Below are positions 45,197 through 53,218 of a stretch of DNA of 64,000 bases, piece by piece. The stretch's first letter is position 1, and each line of letters opens with the position of its first letter. The DNA is from JAUXFS01 sp963772635. Its GTDB lineage: Bacteria > Pseudomonadota > Alphaproteobacteria > Rhodospirillales > Defluviicoccaceae. Made by a program: the position numbers and the translations under genes. The stretch is taken from NCBI GenBank assembly GCA_963772635.1, contig CAVYYK010000043.1, positions 117,707 through 181,706 of the forward strand, read 5' to 3'. The notes under the pieces are model-generated. The model saw only the letters and a program-made list of their open reading frames with translations. It ran no database searches and had not been told where the DNA came from.

Positions 45197-47574
45197 TCAG
45201 TTACGGACGACCGCCGGGGCTTCCGCCTCGCCGACGAGCGGCGGCGCTTTGTCGGAAAGCGACGTCGGGGGCACGAACGCCTCGACGTCCTCGGCGGTCA
45301 CCGGCCACGGCCGCTCGCCGTTGTGCAGATAGGCGCCGATCGCCTTGGCGGCGCGGCGGCCGGCGCCGAGGGCGAGGATCACCGTGGCGCCGCCGGTGAC
45401 GATGTCGCCGCCGGCGAACACGCCCGGCAGGTTGGTCGCCTGGGTCGCGTCGTCGGCGACGATATTGCCCCAGTCGTTGACCCCCAGCCCCGGCGTCGAC
45501 TGGGTGACGATCGGGTTGGCCTTCGTGCCGAGGGCGTAGATGACGGTGTCGCATTCGAGCTCGACGTATTCGTCCAGCGGCACCGGCTGGCGGCGTCCCC
45601 TGGCGTCGGGCTCGCCCAGGGTCATCTTCTGCACCCGCATCCCGCGGACGTCGCCGTCGTCGGTGGTGTGGATTTCGACCGGGGCGTGGAGGAAGAAGAA
45701 CTCGATCCCTTCCTCCTTGGCGTGGCGCAGTTCCTCGAGACGGGCGGGCGCCTCGGCCTCGGAGCGGCGGTAGACGCACTGCACCTTGGCGGCGCCGATG
45801 CGTTTGGCGACCCGCAGGCAGTCCATGGCGGTGTTGCCGGCGCCGATGACGACGACGCTGTCGCCGAGGCCGATCGGGGTGTCGCGGTAGGGGAACTTGT
45901 CGCCGCCCATCAGGTTGACCCGGGTCAGGAACTCGTTGGCCGAGTACACCTGGCCGGCGAACTCGCCGGGGATGCCGAGGAAGGCCGGCGCGCCGGCGCC
46001 GGTGCCGACGAACACCGCGTCGAAGCCCCGCTCGTTCATCAGCTGCGGGATGGTGAAGGTCTTGCCGACCACCTTGTTGGTTTCGAACCGGACGCCCAGA
46101 TCCTTCAGCCGCTGGATCTCGCGGTCGATGATCTCCCGGGGCAACCGGAACGACGGGATGCCGTACTGGAGCACGCCGCCGATCACGTGCAGCGCCTCGT
46201 AGACGGTGACCTCGGCGCCGTAGCGCACCAGATCGCCGGCGGCCGCCAGACCCGCCGGTCCCGAGCCGACGATGGCGACCCGGCCCAGCGTTCGCTCGAA
46301 CCGCGGCGGCGCCGCCTTGGGCGATCGGGCGTTGTCGCCGACGAACCGTTCCAGCCGGCCGATCGCCACCGGCTGCATCTTCTTGGCGATCACGCACTGG
46401 CTCTCGCACTGGGTCTCCTGCGGACAGACGCGGCCGCAGATCGACGGGAACAGGTTGGACTCGTAGATGACGTCGAGGGCGGCGTCGAGGTCGCGGACCA
46501 GCAGATGGCGGATGAACCGCGGGATGTCGATGGCGACAGGGCAGCCGGCGATGCAGGTCGGTTTCTTGCACTGGATGCAGCGTTCGGCCTCGTCGATGGC
46601 GTTCTGGATGGTGTAACCCAGGTTGACCTCTTCGAAATTGCCGGAGCGCTCGTGGGCGTCGCGCTCGGGCATCTTCACCTGGGTCGGCGAGAGCACCGCG
46701 AGCTTCTTGTAGCTGCGCTTTTCCTCGACGAACAGCTGGGTCTCGACGTTGCAGATGTGGGTGTAGTCCTCGCTCGCCTCGGACTCCTGGCGCTTGAACC
46801 GCTTCTGGCGGGCGATCAGTTCCTTGAAGTCGACCCGGTGACCGTCGAAGTCCGGGCCGTCGACGCAGGCGAACTTGATCTCGCCGCCGACGTTGACCCG
46901 GCACGAGCCGCACATGCCGGTGCCGTCGACCATGATCGCGTTGAGCGACACCATGGTCTTGACGCCGAAAGGGCGGGTCGTCTCGACGCAGGCGTGCATC
47001 ATCGGCAGCGGGCCGATGGCGACCACCAGGTCGGGCTTGTCCCGTTGGCAGACATCCTCGAGCGCGGCGGTGACGAAGCCGGGCTTGCCGTAGCTGCCGT
47101 CGTCGGTGCAGACGATGAGCTCGTCGCAGTGCTTGCGAACCGGTCTTCCCAGAACACCAGGTCCTTGTTGCGAAAGCCGATGATGCCGGTGGTCCGGTTG
47201 CCGGCGTGGTGGAAGGCGCGCAACTGCGGGTACACCGGCGCGACCCCGAGGCCGCCGCCGACCAGCACCACGTGGCCGACCGTGTCCACGTGCTGGGGAA
47301 GGCCCAAAGGACCGACGAAATCGAGAAACGTGTCGCCCTTCCGGTAGCGATCCCGCATCTCCCGGGTGGTTCTGCCCAGCGCCTGGATCACCATGGTGAC
47401 GCTGCCCCGGTCGCGGTCGTAGTCGGCGACGGTCAGCGGAATGCGCTCGCTGCCCTCGTGCAGGCGCAGCATGATGAAGTGCCCGGGCTCGGCCGACATC
47501 GCCACGTCGGGAGCCAGCACCTCCCAGAGGAAGGTGGTGTCGGAAAACGTTTCGCGGCGGAGGATCGTGTACAT
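45197..47574 (-). CDS. NfnAB-like fused ferredoxin/NAD(P)H oxidoreductase (one frameshift)
   Basis: Residues ~1-280 match the NfnA/SudB flavoprotein: an FAD domain (RIPLTVADYDRDRGSVTMVIQ), GGGLGVAPVYPQLRAF and a [2Fe-2S] site (CGSCRVNVGGEIKFACVDGPD). The remainder matches NfnB/glutamate-synthase small subunit: CIQCKKPTCIAGCP and CGRVCPQETQCESQC for [4Fe-4S] clusters, VAIVGSGPAGLAAAGDL and VVVIGAGNTAMDCLRVA for two nucleotide sites. It would shuttle electrons between NAD(P)H and ferredoxin by flavin-based bifurcation, the currency needed by benzoyl-CoA reductase. The frame changes near 47137 (FWEDRF / KHCDELIVCTDDGSYG). Normally the two halves are separate genes; a fusion is known in some bacteria. 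Confidence 0.85.
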
Positions 47575-47612
47575 CGGTCATCGCCTTGCTGACGGAAAGG
47601 CAAACCTGAATT

Positions 47613-47646
47613 TAAGTACCGTAATGCGTATTTCTATTCCGGTCAA
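47613..47646 (-). promoter_or_regulatory. Candidate operator/promoter of the nfnAB-rubrerythrin unit (site A)
   Basis: TAAGTA at 47613-47618 is followed after six bases by TGCGTA (47625-47630), an imperfect TAAGTA-N6-TACTTA palindrome. On the minus strand TTGACC (47641-47646) and TACGGT (47618-47623) form a -35/-10 pair with 17-bp spacing, so the motif overlaps the -10. It shares TAAGTAC..-AATGC with the site before had (58860). It lies about 40 bp upstream of the NfnAB-like start. Confidence 0.5.
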
Positions 47647-47671
47647 TGTCTTTCGACTCCCGCCAGGCGGA

Positions 47672-48127
47672 TCATGCGCTGGCAGCGGACTGCTTTTCCG
47701 AAGGTTCCGGCGTCTGATCACGGCGGCGTTCGATCAGTTTGAGCATCGTCGCGATGGTGATCGATCCGAGGGTGGCGCGGGCGATGTCGTCGACTTCGTC
47801 GAGGACCTGACCCAAGGCCCGGCCCTCCTCGGTGGTTTCGCCCAGCCGACCCTCGGCGGGGTTCTCCTCGGCGAAGTTCTCGAACAGTTGGACGATGTCG
47901 AGAAGCGTGGTGCGCCGGGCGTTGCCGCTGAACTGGTAGCCGCCGCCGGCGCCGCGCACCGACCGCACCAGATTGGCGCGGCCGAGGGTATGCATCACCT
48001 TCGCCAGGTGATGGGTCGAGACGGCATACTTCTCGCCGATCTCCCCGACGGAGAGCTGACGCTCGGGGTTGGCGGCCAGCTCCAGGAGGGCGTAGATCGC
48101 GAGGTGGGTGGCGATTTGCAGCTTCAT
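47672..48127 (-). CDS. Rrf2 family transcriptional regulator without cysteines (BadM-like)
   Basis: A 151-residue protein with the Rrf2 winged-helix pattern: MKLQIATHLAIYALLELAAN, SVGEIGEKYAVSTHHLAKVMHTLGRANLV and SVRGAGGGYQFSGN. It contains no cysteine, so it cannot bind the Fe-S cluster used by IscR, NsrR or RirA and probably senses a small molecule. BadM, an Rrf2 member, represses the benzoyl-CoA reductase genes of Rhodopseudomonas palustris. The setting here (NfnAB, GNAT, bcr genes) makes a BadM-like role likely, but this is inference. It shares a transcript with the GNAT gene upstream. Confidence 0.85.
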   Translation of the reverse strand: MKLQIATHLAIYALLELAANPERQLSVGEIGEKYAVSTHHLAKVMHTLGRANLVRSVRGAGGGYQFSGNARRTTLLDIVQLFENFAEENPAEGRLGETTEEGRALGQVLDEVDDIARATLGSITIATMLKLIERRRDQTPEPSEKQSAASA

Positions 48128-48181
48128 GGCTCTACCGTCCCCGAAGGACGCGTAAGGTGCGGGCCAAGCCCGGATTGTCCC

Positions 48182-48677
48182 TCAATCGAGATCCTTCTCG
48201 AGCTGAATGTAGGGTCCGGCCATCATCCCCTCGCTGCGAAAGAAGGTCATGTGAAGATGATTGTCGCGGGCGACCATGGTCCGCATCTCTGTCGACGCCG
48301 GCGTGTTTGAACTCCGCCGCGATGGCGTCGAACAGGCTGGTGCCGACCCCCTTCAGCCGCGCCTCGGGCTCGACGGAAAAGGCGAACACCCAGCCGCAGG
48401 GCTGGGACCCGAATTCCCAGGCGCGGACCTCGCCGACGATAAAACCGAGGATCGGATCCCGCCGGTCCTGGCCGAAGATCTCGGCGATGAGAAAGAAACG
48501 CTCGTCGAGGCGCCGCTCGCCGTAGCGTTCGAACACGTCCCGCCAGTAGTCCGGCTTGGCCAGCCCGGTCACTTCGGCATCCAGGGCGCTCACCAGCGGC
48601 ACATCCTCCGCGCGCGCCCGACGAATGCGCAGCGACGCCGCTCCCGGATCCTCTCTTGCCTGCGAAATGGCGTGCAT
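48182..48677 (-). CDS. GNAT acetyltransferase next to the Rrf2 gene (BadL-like position), one frameshift
   Basis: The first frame from ATG 48677 gives a GNAT N-terminus and core: LRIRRARAEDVPLVSALDAEV, ILGFIVGEVRAWEFG and FAFSVEPEARLKGVGTSLFDAI (acetyl-CoA loop). Near 48288 the frame changes; the continuation, EMRTMVARDNHLHMTFFRSEGMM then a stop at 48182, completes the fold. In R. palustris the GNAT BadL acetylates aminobenzoates and is encoded beside badM; the same gene pairing here suggests a comparable job. Substrate is not proven. It lies 55 bp upstream of the Rrf2 gene. Confidence 0.78.
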
Positions 48678-48805
48678 CGGCGATCCACTTCAACGGTTAT
48701 GGTGGGACGACGCGTTTTCGGCGAAACCGCGCCCCGGAGGCTCGCAAGGACTCATCGGTATCGCGCGACCTGTAACGGTATTCCGGTTCCTGTTTACCAG
48801 ATAGT

Positions 48806-48845
48806 TTAAGTAGTTCGGTACTGAATTACCATATTTTTCGGTCAA
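48806..48845 (-). promoter_or_regulatory. Candidate operator/promoter of the GNAT-Rrf2 unit (site B)
   Basis: TTAAGTA (48806-48812) and TACTGAA (48819-48825) form an inverted repeat with six bases between, close to TAAGTA-N6-TACTTA. On the minus strand a TTGACC box lies at 48840-48845; the matching -10 is weak. Position upstream of the regulator's own transcript suggests autoregulation. Matches site C at 13 of 18 positions. Confidence 0.5.
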
Positions 48846-48856
48846 GAAGGATGCAA

Positions 48857-49577
48857 CTAAATCAACTGACCGCTGTCCACCTGCAGCACCTGTCCGGTGA
48901 TCATCCGGGCGGCGTCGGACAGCAGAAACACGACGGCGTTGGCGACGTCGCTCGGTTCGACCAGCCGTTTGAGCACGGTTTCCTGGAGGGCGCGGTCACG
49001 GAACTCCGCGGGCAGGGCGAGCGCCATTTCGGTCAGCACCATGCCCGGCGCGACCGCGTTGACCGAGATCCCCTTCGGCCCCAACTCGCGGGCCGAGGTC
49101 TTGGTCAACCCGATCAGGCCCGCCTTGGCGGCGGTGTAGTTGGCCTGGCCGAACTTGCCGCGGATGCCGTTGATCGAGGTGATGTTGACGATGCGTCCGA
49201 AGTTCGCGGCAATCATCGCCGGTGCCACCGCCCGGATCATGTGGAAGGCGCCGGTGAGGTTCACCGAAATGACGTCACCCCACTCGCTGTCGCTCATCTT
49301 GGTCAGCGACCGGTCACGGGTGATCCCGGCATTGTTGACGAGCAGCGCCGGCGGGCGCGGCAGCGCTTCCACCGCGGCCCGAACGGCTTCGGCATCGGCG
49401 ATGTTGACCACATGGACCGGGTGCGGGAACCGCTCCGCCCCTTCCGGCATCGCGAACGTCGAATACATGGACGTTCGCGCCGGCGGCGGCGACACCGTCG
49501 GCAATCGCCCGCCCGATTCCTTGGAGGCCGCCGGTGACGACCGCCAAATGCCCCTCGAGACTGTAGCCCTCGGCCAT
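48857..49577 (-). CDS. Short-chain dehydrogenase/reductase (one frameshift)
   Basis: ATG 49577 opens with LEGHLAVVTGGLQGIGRAIADGVAAAGANVHVFDVRD, the SDR cofactor motif. After a frame change near 49465 the rest follows: LLVNNAGITRD, IVNITSINGIRGKFGQANYTAAKAGL (Ser and Tyr-x-x-x-Lys active site) and ISVNAVAPGM. It resembles acetoacetyl-CoA/3-hydroxyacyl-CoA reductases (FabG/PhbB type). Benzoyl-CoA degradation needs a 3-hydroxypimelyl-CoA dehydrogenase, and a BadH-type SDR acts in the R. palustris branch; either could be this gene, by inference from place and promoter. The frameshift is probably sequence error. Confidence 0.82.
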
Positions 49578-49601
49578 GGAAACCTCTTGACGTGAGACAA
49601 A

Positions 49602-49654
49602 TAAGTATTAAGGTACCTAATTAGTAATTTACGCCGCCGTGTCGAGGCTGTCAA
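49602..49654 (-). promoter_or_regulatory. Candidate promoter and operator of the SDR gene (site C)
   Basis: On the minus strand TTGACA (49649-49654) and TAAATT (49626-49631) are spaced 17 bp apart, a good sigma-70-like promoter. Just downstream lies the inverted repeat TAAGTA (49602-49607), N6, TACCTAA (49614-49620). An operator there would block transcription initiation. The divergent GNAT gene starts 65 bp further right. Confidence 0.55.
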
Positions 49655-49718
49655 TGCGTTGCGAGCGGTGCGGGGTTTCGATCGGCCCCGAAGCAATGAC
49701 GGAGGACCGGGAGGAGCG

Positions 49719-50187
49719 ATGAACACATCAGCCGAGTATCATTTACGGCCGCTGACCCCCGACGATCTCGACGCGGTCGTCGCCATCGACCGCAAGCACT
49801 CCGGCCAAGTCGAGACGAGGTTTCTACGAGAAGCGGCTGGAGAGGGCGCTACGCAACCCGAAGGGGTTCATCTATGTCGGCGTATGCAAAGGCGACACGC
49901 TGGCGGGATTCGCTTTCGCCCGTCTGCTCGGGGGCGAATTCGGGCGCGAGGACGCCGTCGCCGCCCTCGACGCCATCGGCGTCGATCCGGACCGCAAGGG
50001 CGCGGGCCTCGGTCGACGGCTGATGGCGGGGCTGGAGGACGTCATGCGCAAGAAGGGCGTTGGGGAGTTGCAGACCCAGGCAAGCTGGACGAACCAGGAC
50101 TTGCTGCATTTCCTCGGCGCAGCGGGCTTCCAGACGGCCCCGCGCATCGTCCTCGAGCGCGACGTCTCCGAACCTTTTGCCGAATAG
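49719..50187 (+). CDS. GNAT acetyltransferase (one frameshift)
   Basis: GAGGAG precedes ATG 49719. The opening YHLRPLTPDDLDAVVAIDRKHSG is a GNAT N-terminus. After a frame change near 49822 the continuation is FYEKRLERALRNPKGFIYVG, then IGVDPDRKGAGLGRRLMAGLED with the acetyl-CoA loop, ending at a stop at 50187. It is a paralogue of the next gene (both have AIDR/EIDRR, IGVDPD and GxGxGxxLM), which begins 23 bp later. Divergent from the SDR gene. Substrate unknown; aminobenzoate-like compounds are a guess from context. Confidence 0.75.
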
Positions 50188-50209
50188 TTCGCCAGGGAGG
50201 AACAAGCCC

Positions 50210-50752
50210 GTGCCACAAGGCCCTTCGATACCGCAACGCGTCGGCGATCCCGACGAGATCGACTACAGCATGCCGATCGAGGACGATCTGGGGCAGCTGT
50301 CCCGAGACAGGATCCCGGTGCGATCGATGACCGAGAACGATCTGCCGGTTCTCATCGAGATCGACCGCCGGACAACGGGTCGCGACCGCACCCCCTACTA
50401 CGAGCGCAAGGTCGCCGAGGCGATGCACGAAACCGGCGTACGGGTGTCCCTCGTCGCCGAGATGGAGGGTCGGCCGGTCGGGTTCATCATGGCGCGCGTC
50501 GACTTCGGGGAGTTCGGCAGGACCGAGCCGGAAGCGGTGATGGACACCATCGGCGTCGATCCCGACTGCGGGGGAAAAGGCGTCGGCCATGCCCTGATGT
50601 CGCAACTGCTCGGCAATCTGGCGACGCTGCGGGTCGAGCGGGTGCGGACGATCGTCGAGTGGAACGACTTCCGGCTGCTCTCGTATCTCGATCGCTGCGG
50701 CTTCAGCCCCTCACAACGCATCGCGTTCCGGCGCGTGATCGGCAAGACTTAG
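50210..50752 (+). CDS. GNAT acetyltransferase
   Basis: GTG 50210 is preceded by AGGGAGG at nine bases' distance. The 180-residue product has VRSMTENDLPVLIEIDRRTTG, VGFIMARVDFGEFGRTEPE and DTIGVDPDCGGKGVGHALMSQL (acetyl-CoA loop). It forms a tandem pair with the preceding GNAT gene. It converges on the ferredoxin gene of the bcr operon with only 11 bp between stops. No frameshift. Substrate unknown. Confidence 0.85.
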   Translation: MPQGPSIPQRVGDPDEIDYSMPIEDDLGQLSRDRIPVRSMTENDLPVLIEIDRRTTGRDRTPYYERKVAEAMHETGVRVSLVAEMEGRPVGFIMARVDFGEFGRTEPEAVMDTIGVDPDCGGKGVGHALMSQLLGNLATLRVERVRTIVEWNDFRLLSYLDRCGFSPSQRIAFRRVIGKT

Positions 50753-50763
50753 ATTGCATCCGC

Positions 50764-51009
50764 TCAGCCGTGGATCTGCTCGTACTTGGCCATGAGTTGA
50801 TCCTGGCTTTCCGGCCAGTCCGGATCGGAGATGATGCAGTCGGCAGGACAGACCAGCTTGCACTGGGGCTCGTCCTCGGCACCGACGCATTCCGTACAGC
50901 GTAACGGATCAATGATGTAGATCGGCTCGGCCGCCTTGATCGCGTCATTGGGGCAGGGGTCGACGCAGGCGTCGCATGCCGTGCATTCGTCGGTGATTAT
51001 CAATGCCAT
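50764..51009 (-). CDS. fdx: 2[4Fe-4S] ferredoxin (electron donor of benzoyl-CoA reductase)
   Basis: An 81-residue ferredoxin with cysteines 9, 12, 15, 19 (CTACDACVDPCP) and 38, 41, 50, 54 (CTECVGAEDEPQCKLVCP). The eight-residue gap between the second and third cysteine of the second set, and the C-terminal extension, are typical of Alvin/Thauera-type low-potential ferredoxins. It is the last gene of the had-oah-dch-bcrCBAD operon, 32 bp after bcrD. It carries electrons from KorAB, and perhaps from the NfnAB-like protein, to BcrABCD. Confidence 0.93.
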   Translation of the reverse strand: MALIITDECTACDACVDPCPNDAIKAAEPIYIIDPLRCTECVGAEDEPQCKLVCPADCIISDPDWPESQDQLMAKYEQIHG

Positions 51010-51041
51010 GGACTGTTCTCCTTCGTTCCTCTTCTACCGGC

Positions 51042-51887
51042 TCAGGACGCCTGGCGCAGCTGACCCAGCTGTATCAGCTTTTCATGGCGGAAGGCACCCC
51101 ACAGCGCCGCGCCGATCGCCCCGGCATAGGGCGAGTCCGGATGGGATTTCACCACCGCGGTGAAGTTCTTGATCTTGACGGCCTGTTCGTTGATCGCCGC
51201 CATCAGGCCATCGTCCAAGGCGAGGCCGCCGGTTGCCATCACCACGCCGTCCATCACCCCGATCGCCTTCAGCAGCTTGGCCAGCCGATCCGCCATCGAC
51301 AGATGGATGCCCTTGAGGATGTTCGGGGCCGAGATCCCGCGCGAGACCATGTTGATGACGTCGGTCTCGGCGAGCACGGCACAGATGCTGCTCACCGTTT
51401 CGGGGTTGTCCGCCTGCTTGGACAGCGTGCCGATCTCGTCCTGGGCGATGCCGAGATAGCGGGCGATGTTCTCGAGGAACTGACCGGAGCCCGAGGCGCA
51501 CTGGCTGGTCATCTTGTAGCTCAGTACCTTGCCGCGTTCGTTTATCAGGATGGCGCGCCCGTGCAACGCGCCCACGTCCATCACCGCCCGCGCCGCCGGC
51601 TCGAGATAGATGGCGCCGCGCGCGTGGGTGGTCATCGAATAGAAATGGCCGGTGCGATAGGGGATGTTCTCTCCCTCTCCGGTCGTCGCCACATAGGCGA
51701 CGTCGTCGCGGGTCAGGCCCGCGTCCTCGAGAACCTTGTCGTAGGACTCCTCGGCCAGCTTCATCGCATCGCGCTGCCGGATCCGCACCATCTCGCGCGA
51801 GAGCCATTTGCTTTCGTCGTCGCCCACGTCGAACAGAACCGCCTTGACGGCGCCGCTGCCGACGTCGATGCCCGCCGTGATCGTCAT
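51042..51887 (-). CDS. bcrD: Benzoyl-CoA reductase subunit D (ATPase/activator subunit)
   Basis: A 281-residue ASKHA-fold ATPase: TAGIDVGSGAVKAVLFDVGDD at the N-terminus, VMDVGALHGRAI, and MATGGLALDDGLM. Cys130 (SQCASGSGQFLEN) and Cys169 (SICAVLAETDV) bind the [4Fe-4S] cluster bridging it with BcrA. It hydrolyses ATP to lower the electron potential for ring reduction. Length matches BcrD/BadG (about 280). The start overlaps the bcrA stop by four bases. Confidence 0.94.
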   Translation of the reverse strand: MTITAGIDVGSGAVKAVLFDVGDDESKWLSREMVRIRQRDAMKLAEESYDKVLEDAGLTRDDVAYVATTGEGENIPYRTGHFYSMTTHARGAIYLEPAARAVMDVGALHGRAILINERGKVLSYKMTSQCASGSGQFLENIARYLGIAQDEIGTLSKQADNPETVSSICAVLAETDVINMVSRGISAPNILKGIHLSMADRLAKLLKAIGVMDGVVMATGGLALDDGLMAAINEQAVKIKNFTAVVKSHPDSPYAGAIGAALWGAFRHEKLIQLGQLRQAS

Positions 51888-53218
51888 GATGCTTCTCCGC
51901 CAGTGCCGGACTCGCCGGCGCGGCGAGCGAACTCCGCCGCGCCGAGGGCGCCGGTGTAGATGGAATCGGGGTTGATGTTGATGGTGACGTCGCCGTAGTT
52001 CTCTTTGACCAGCTTCGCCAGTTCGCGAACCGCGGCATCGTTCTTGGCGACCCCGCCGGTAAAGGTGAATTCGTCCTTGATGCCGCCCGAACGGGATATG
52101 ATCGACATCGCCCTGAGAATGATCGCACGATGGAGCCCGGCGAGGATGTCTTCTCGCTTTTCGCCGAGAGACAACCGGTCGCGAAGCTCGGCGCCGGCGA
52201 ACACGGTGCAGGTCGAGTTGATCCGCGCCGGCCGGTTCGACTTCATCGCCATCGGCCCGAGCTCGTGCAGCCCCATGTTCATCTCGTCGGCGATATAGCC
52301 GAGATAGCGGCCGCAGCCGGCGGCGCAGCGGTCGTTCATCTGGAAGTTCTCGACGATGCCGTTCTCGTCGACCTGGATGCCCTTGGTGTCCTGCCCGCCG
52401 ATGTCGAGCACCGTCCGCGTGTTCGGATACATCATGTGGGCACCGAGCCCGTGGCAGAGAATTTCCGAGCGGATGTGTTCCTTGGAGAACGGCAGGGTGA
52501 CGCGGCCGTAGCCGGTGCCGACCAGGTAGACCTCGTCGAGCACGACTTCGAGCGCGTCGACGACCGCCTGCCTGATCTCGTCACCGGCGGCGTCGAACTC
52601 GGGTGCGTCGACGAGCACCTTTTCGAGCGCGCGCTTGAACTTGCCATCCATGTCTTCGGATGGGGGCCGGTTCTCCACATCGATGATCGACTTGTCGTAG
52701 ACGTTGAGCAGCAGATCGTACGGCAGACTCACCTCGCGGGCGACACTCTCGGCCACCGTCAGGTAGCGCGAGCCGGCGATGTCACGGAAGAAATCGGACT
52801 TGCGTTTCGCACCGGGGGCAAACAGCGCCGCCGCCTCGCCGCGAAGACGGACGAACACCTCGGCGAGCGCCGTCTTCGACGCATCCTCGACCTTGGCGAA
52901 GCGGTCGCCCTTGACCTGCCCGAGGCAAGTGTCCTCGAGGTCGTCGAGTTGCTCGAGGAACTGTTCGAGCCGGAACGCCCGCTCGAGTTCGGCCAGAAAA
53001 TCGCCAACCTTCCCTTTGATCGCCGGGACCTTGGAAAGAGCCCGACGGCAGAGGGTGAGGCGGGTGTCGATCCGAGCTTCCAGACTGGCCACCCGACAGG
53101 CGGTGTCGTAGTTGGAGCGCGAGTTGGTGATGCCGCGGCCGAGAACGTCCTGGTTCTCGTCCATCATCACCGCCTTGGTGGTTGTCGAACCGAGGTCGAC
53201 CCCGATAAACGTTCTCAT
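51884..53218 (-). CDS. bcrA: Benzoyl-CoA reductase subunit A (ATPase/activator subunit)
   Basis: A 444-residue ASKHA-fold protein: IGVDLGSTTTKAVMMDENQ, VLDIGGQDTKGIQVDENGIV and FTGGVAKNDAAVREL. Cluster cysteines are Cys298/Cys302 (NDRCAAGCGRYLG) and Cys337 (NSTCTVFAGAEL). A long insert (residues ~60-240) distinguishes it from the shorter BcrD, as in BcrA/BadF. With BcrD it couples two ATP to each pair of electrons passed to BcrBC. It overlaps bcrB and bcrD by four bases on each side. Confidence 0.94.
   Translation of the reverse strand: MRTFIGVDLGSTTTKAVMMDENQDVLGRGITNSRSNYDTACRVASLEARIDTRLTLCRRALSKVPAIKGKVGDFLAELERAFRLEQFLEQLDDLEDTCLGQVKGDRFAKVEDASKTALAEVFVRLRGEAAALFAPGAKRKSDFFRDIAGSRYLTVAESVAREVSLPYDLLLNVYDKSIIDVENRPPSEDMDGKFKRALEKVLVDAPEFDAAGDEIRQAVVDALEVVLDEVYLVGTGYGRVTLPFSKEHIRSEILCHGLGAHMMYPNTRTVLDIGGQDTKGIQVDENGIVENFQMNDRCAAGCGRYLGYIADEMNMGLHELGPMAMKSNRPARINSTCTVFAGAELRDRLSLGEKREDILAGLHRAIILRAMSIISRSGGIKDEFTFTGGVAKNDAAVRELAKLVKENYGDVTININPDSIYTGALGAAEFARRAGESGTGGEAS

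Noticed and set aside
45323..47347. Plus-strand frame of 674 codons
   Set aside because: Antisense shadow of the NfnAB-like gene; composition typical of GC-rich reverse frames.
47672..48127. IscR/NsrR-type Fe-S regulator
   Set aside because: The Rrf2 protein contains no cysteine, so it cannot bind the cluster in the usual way.
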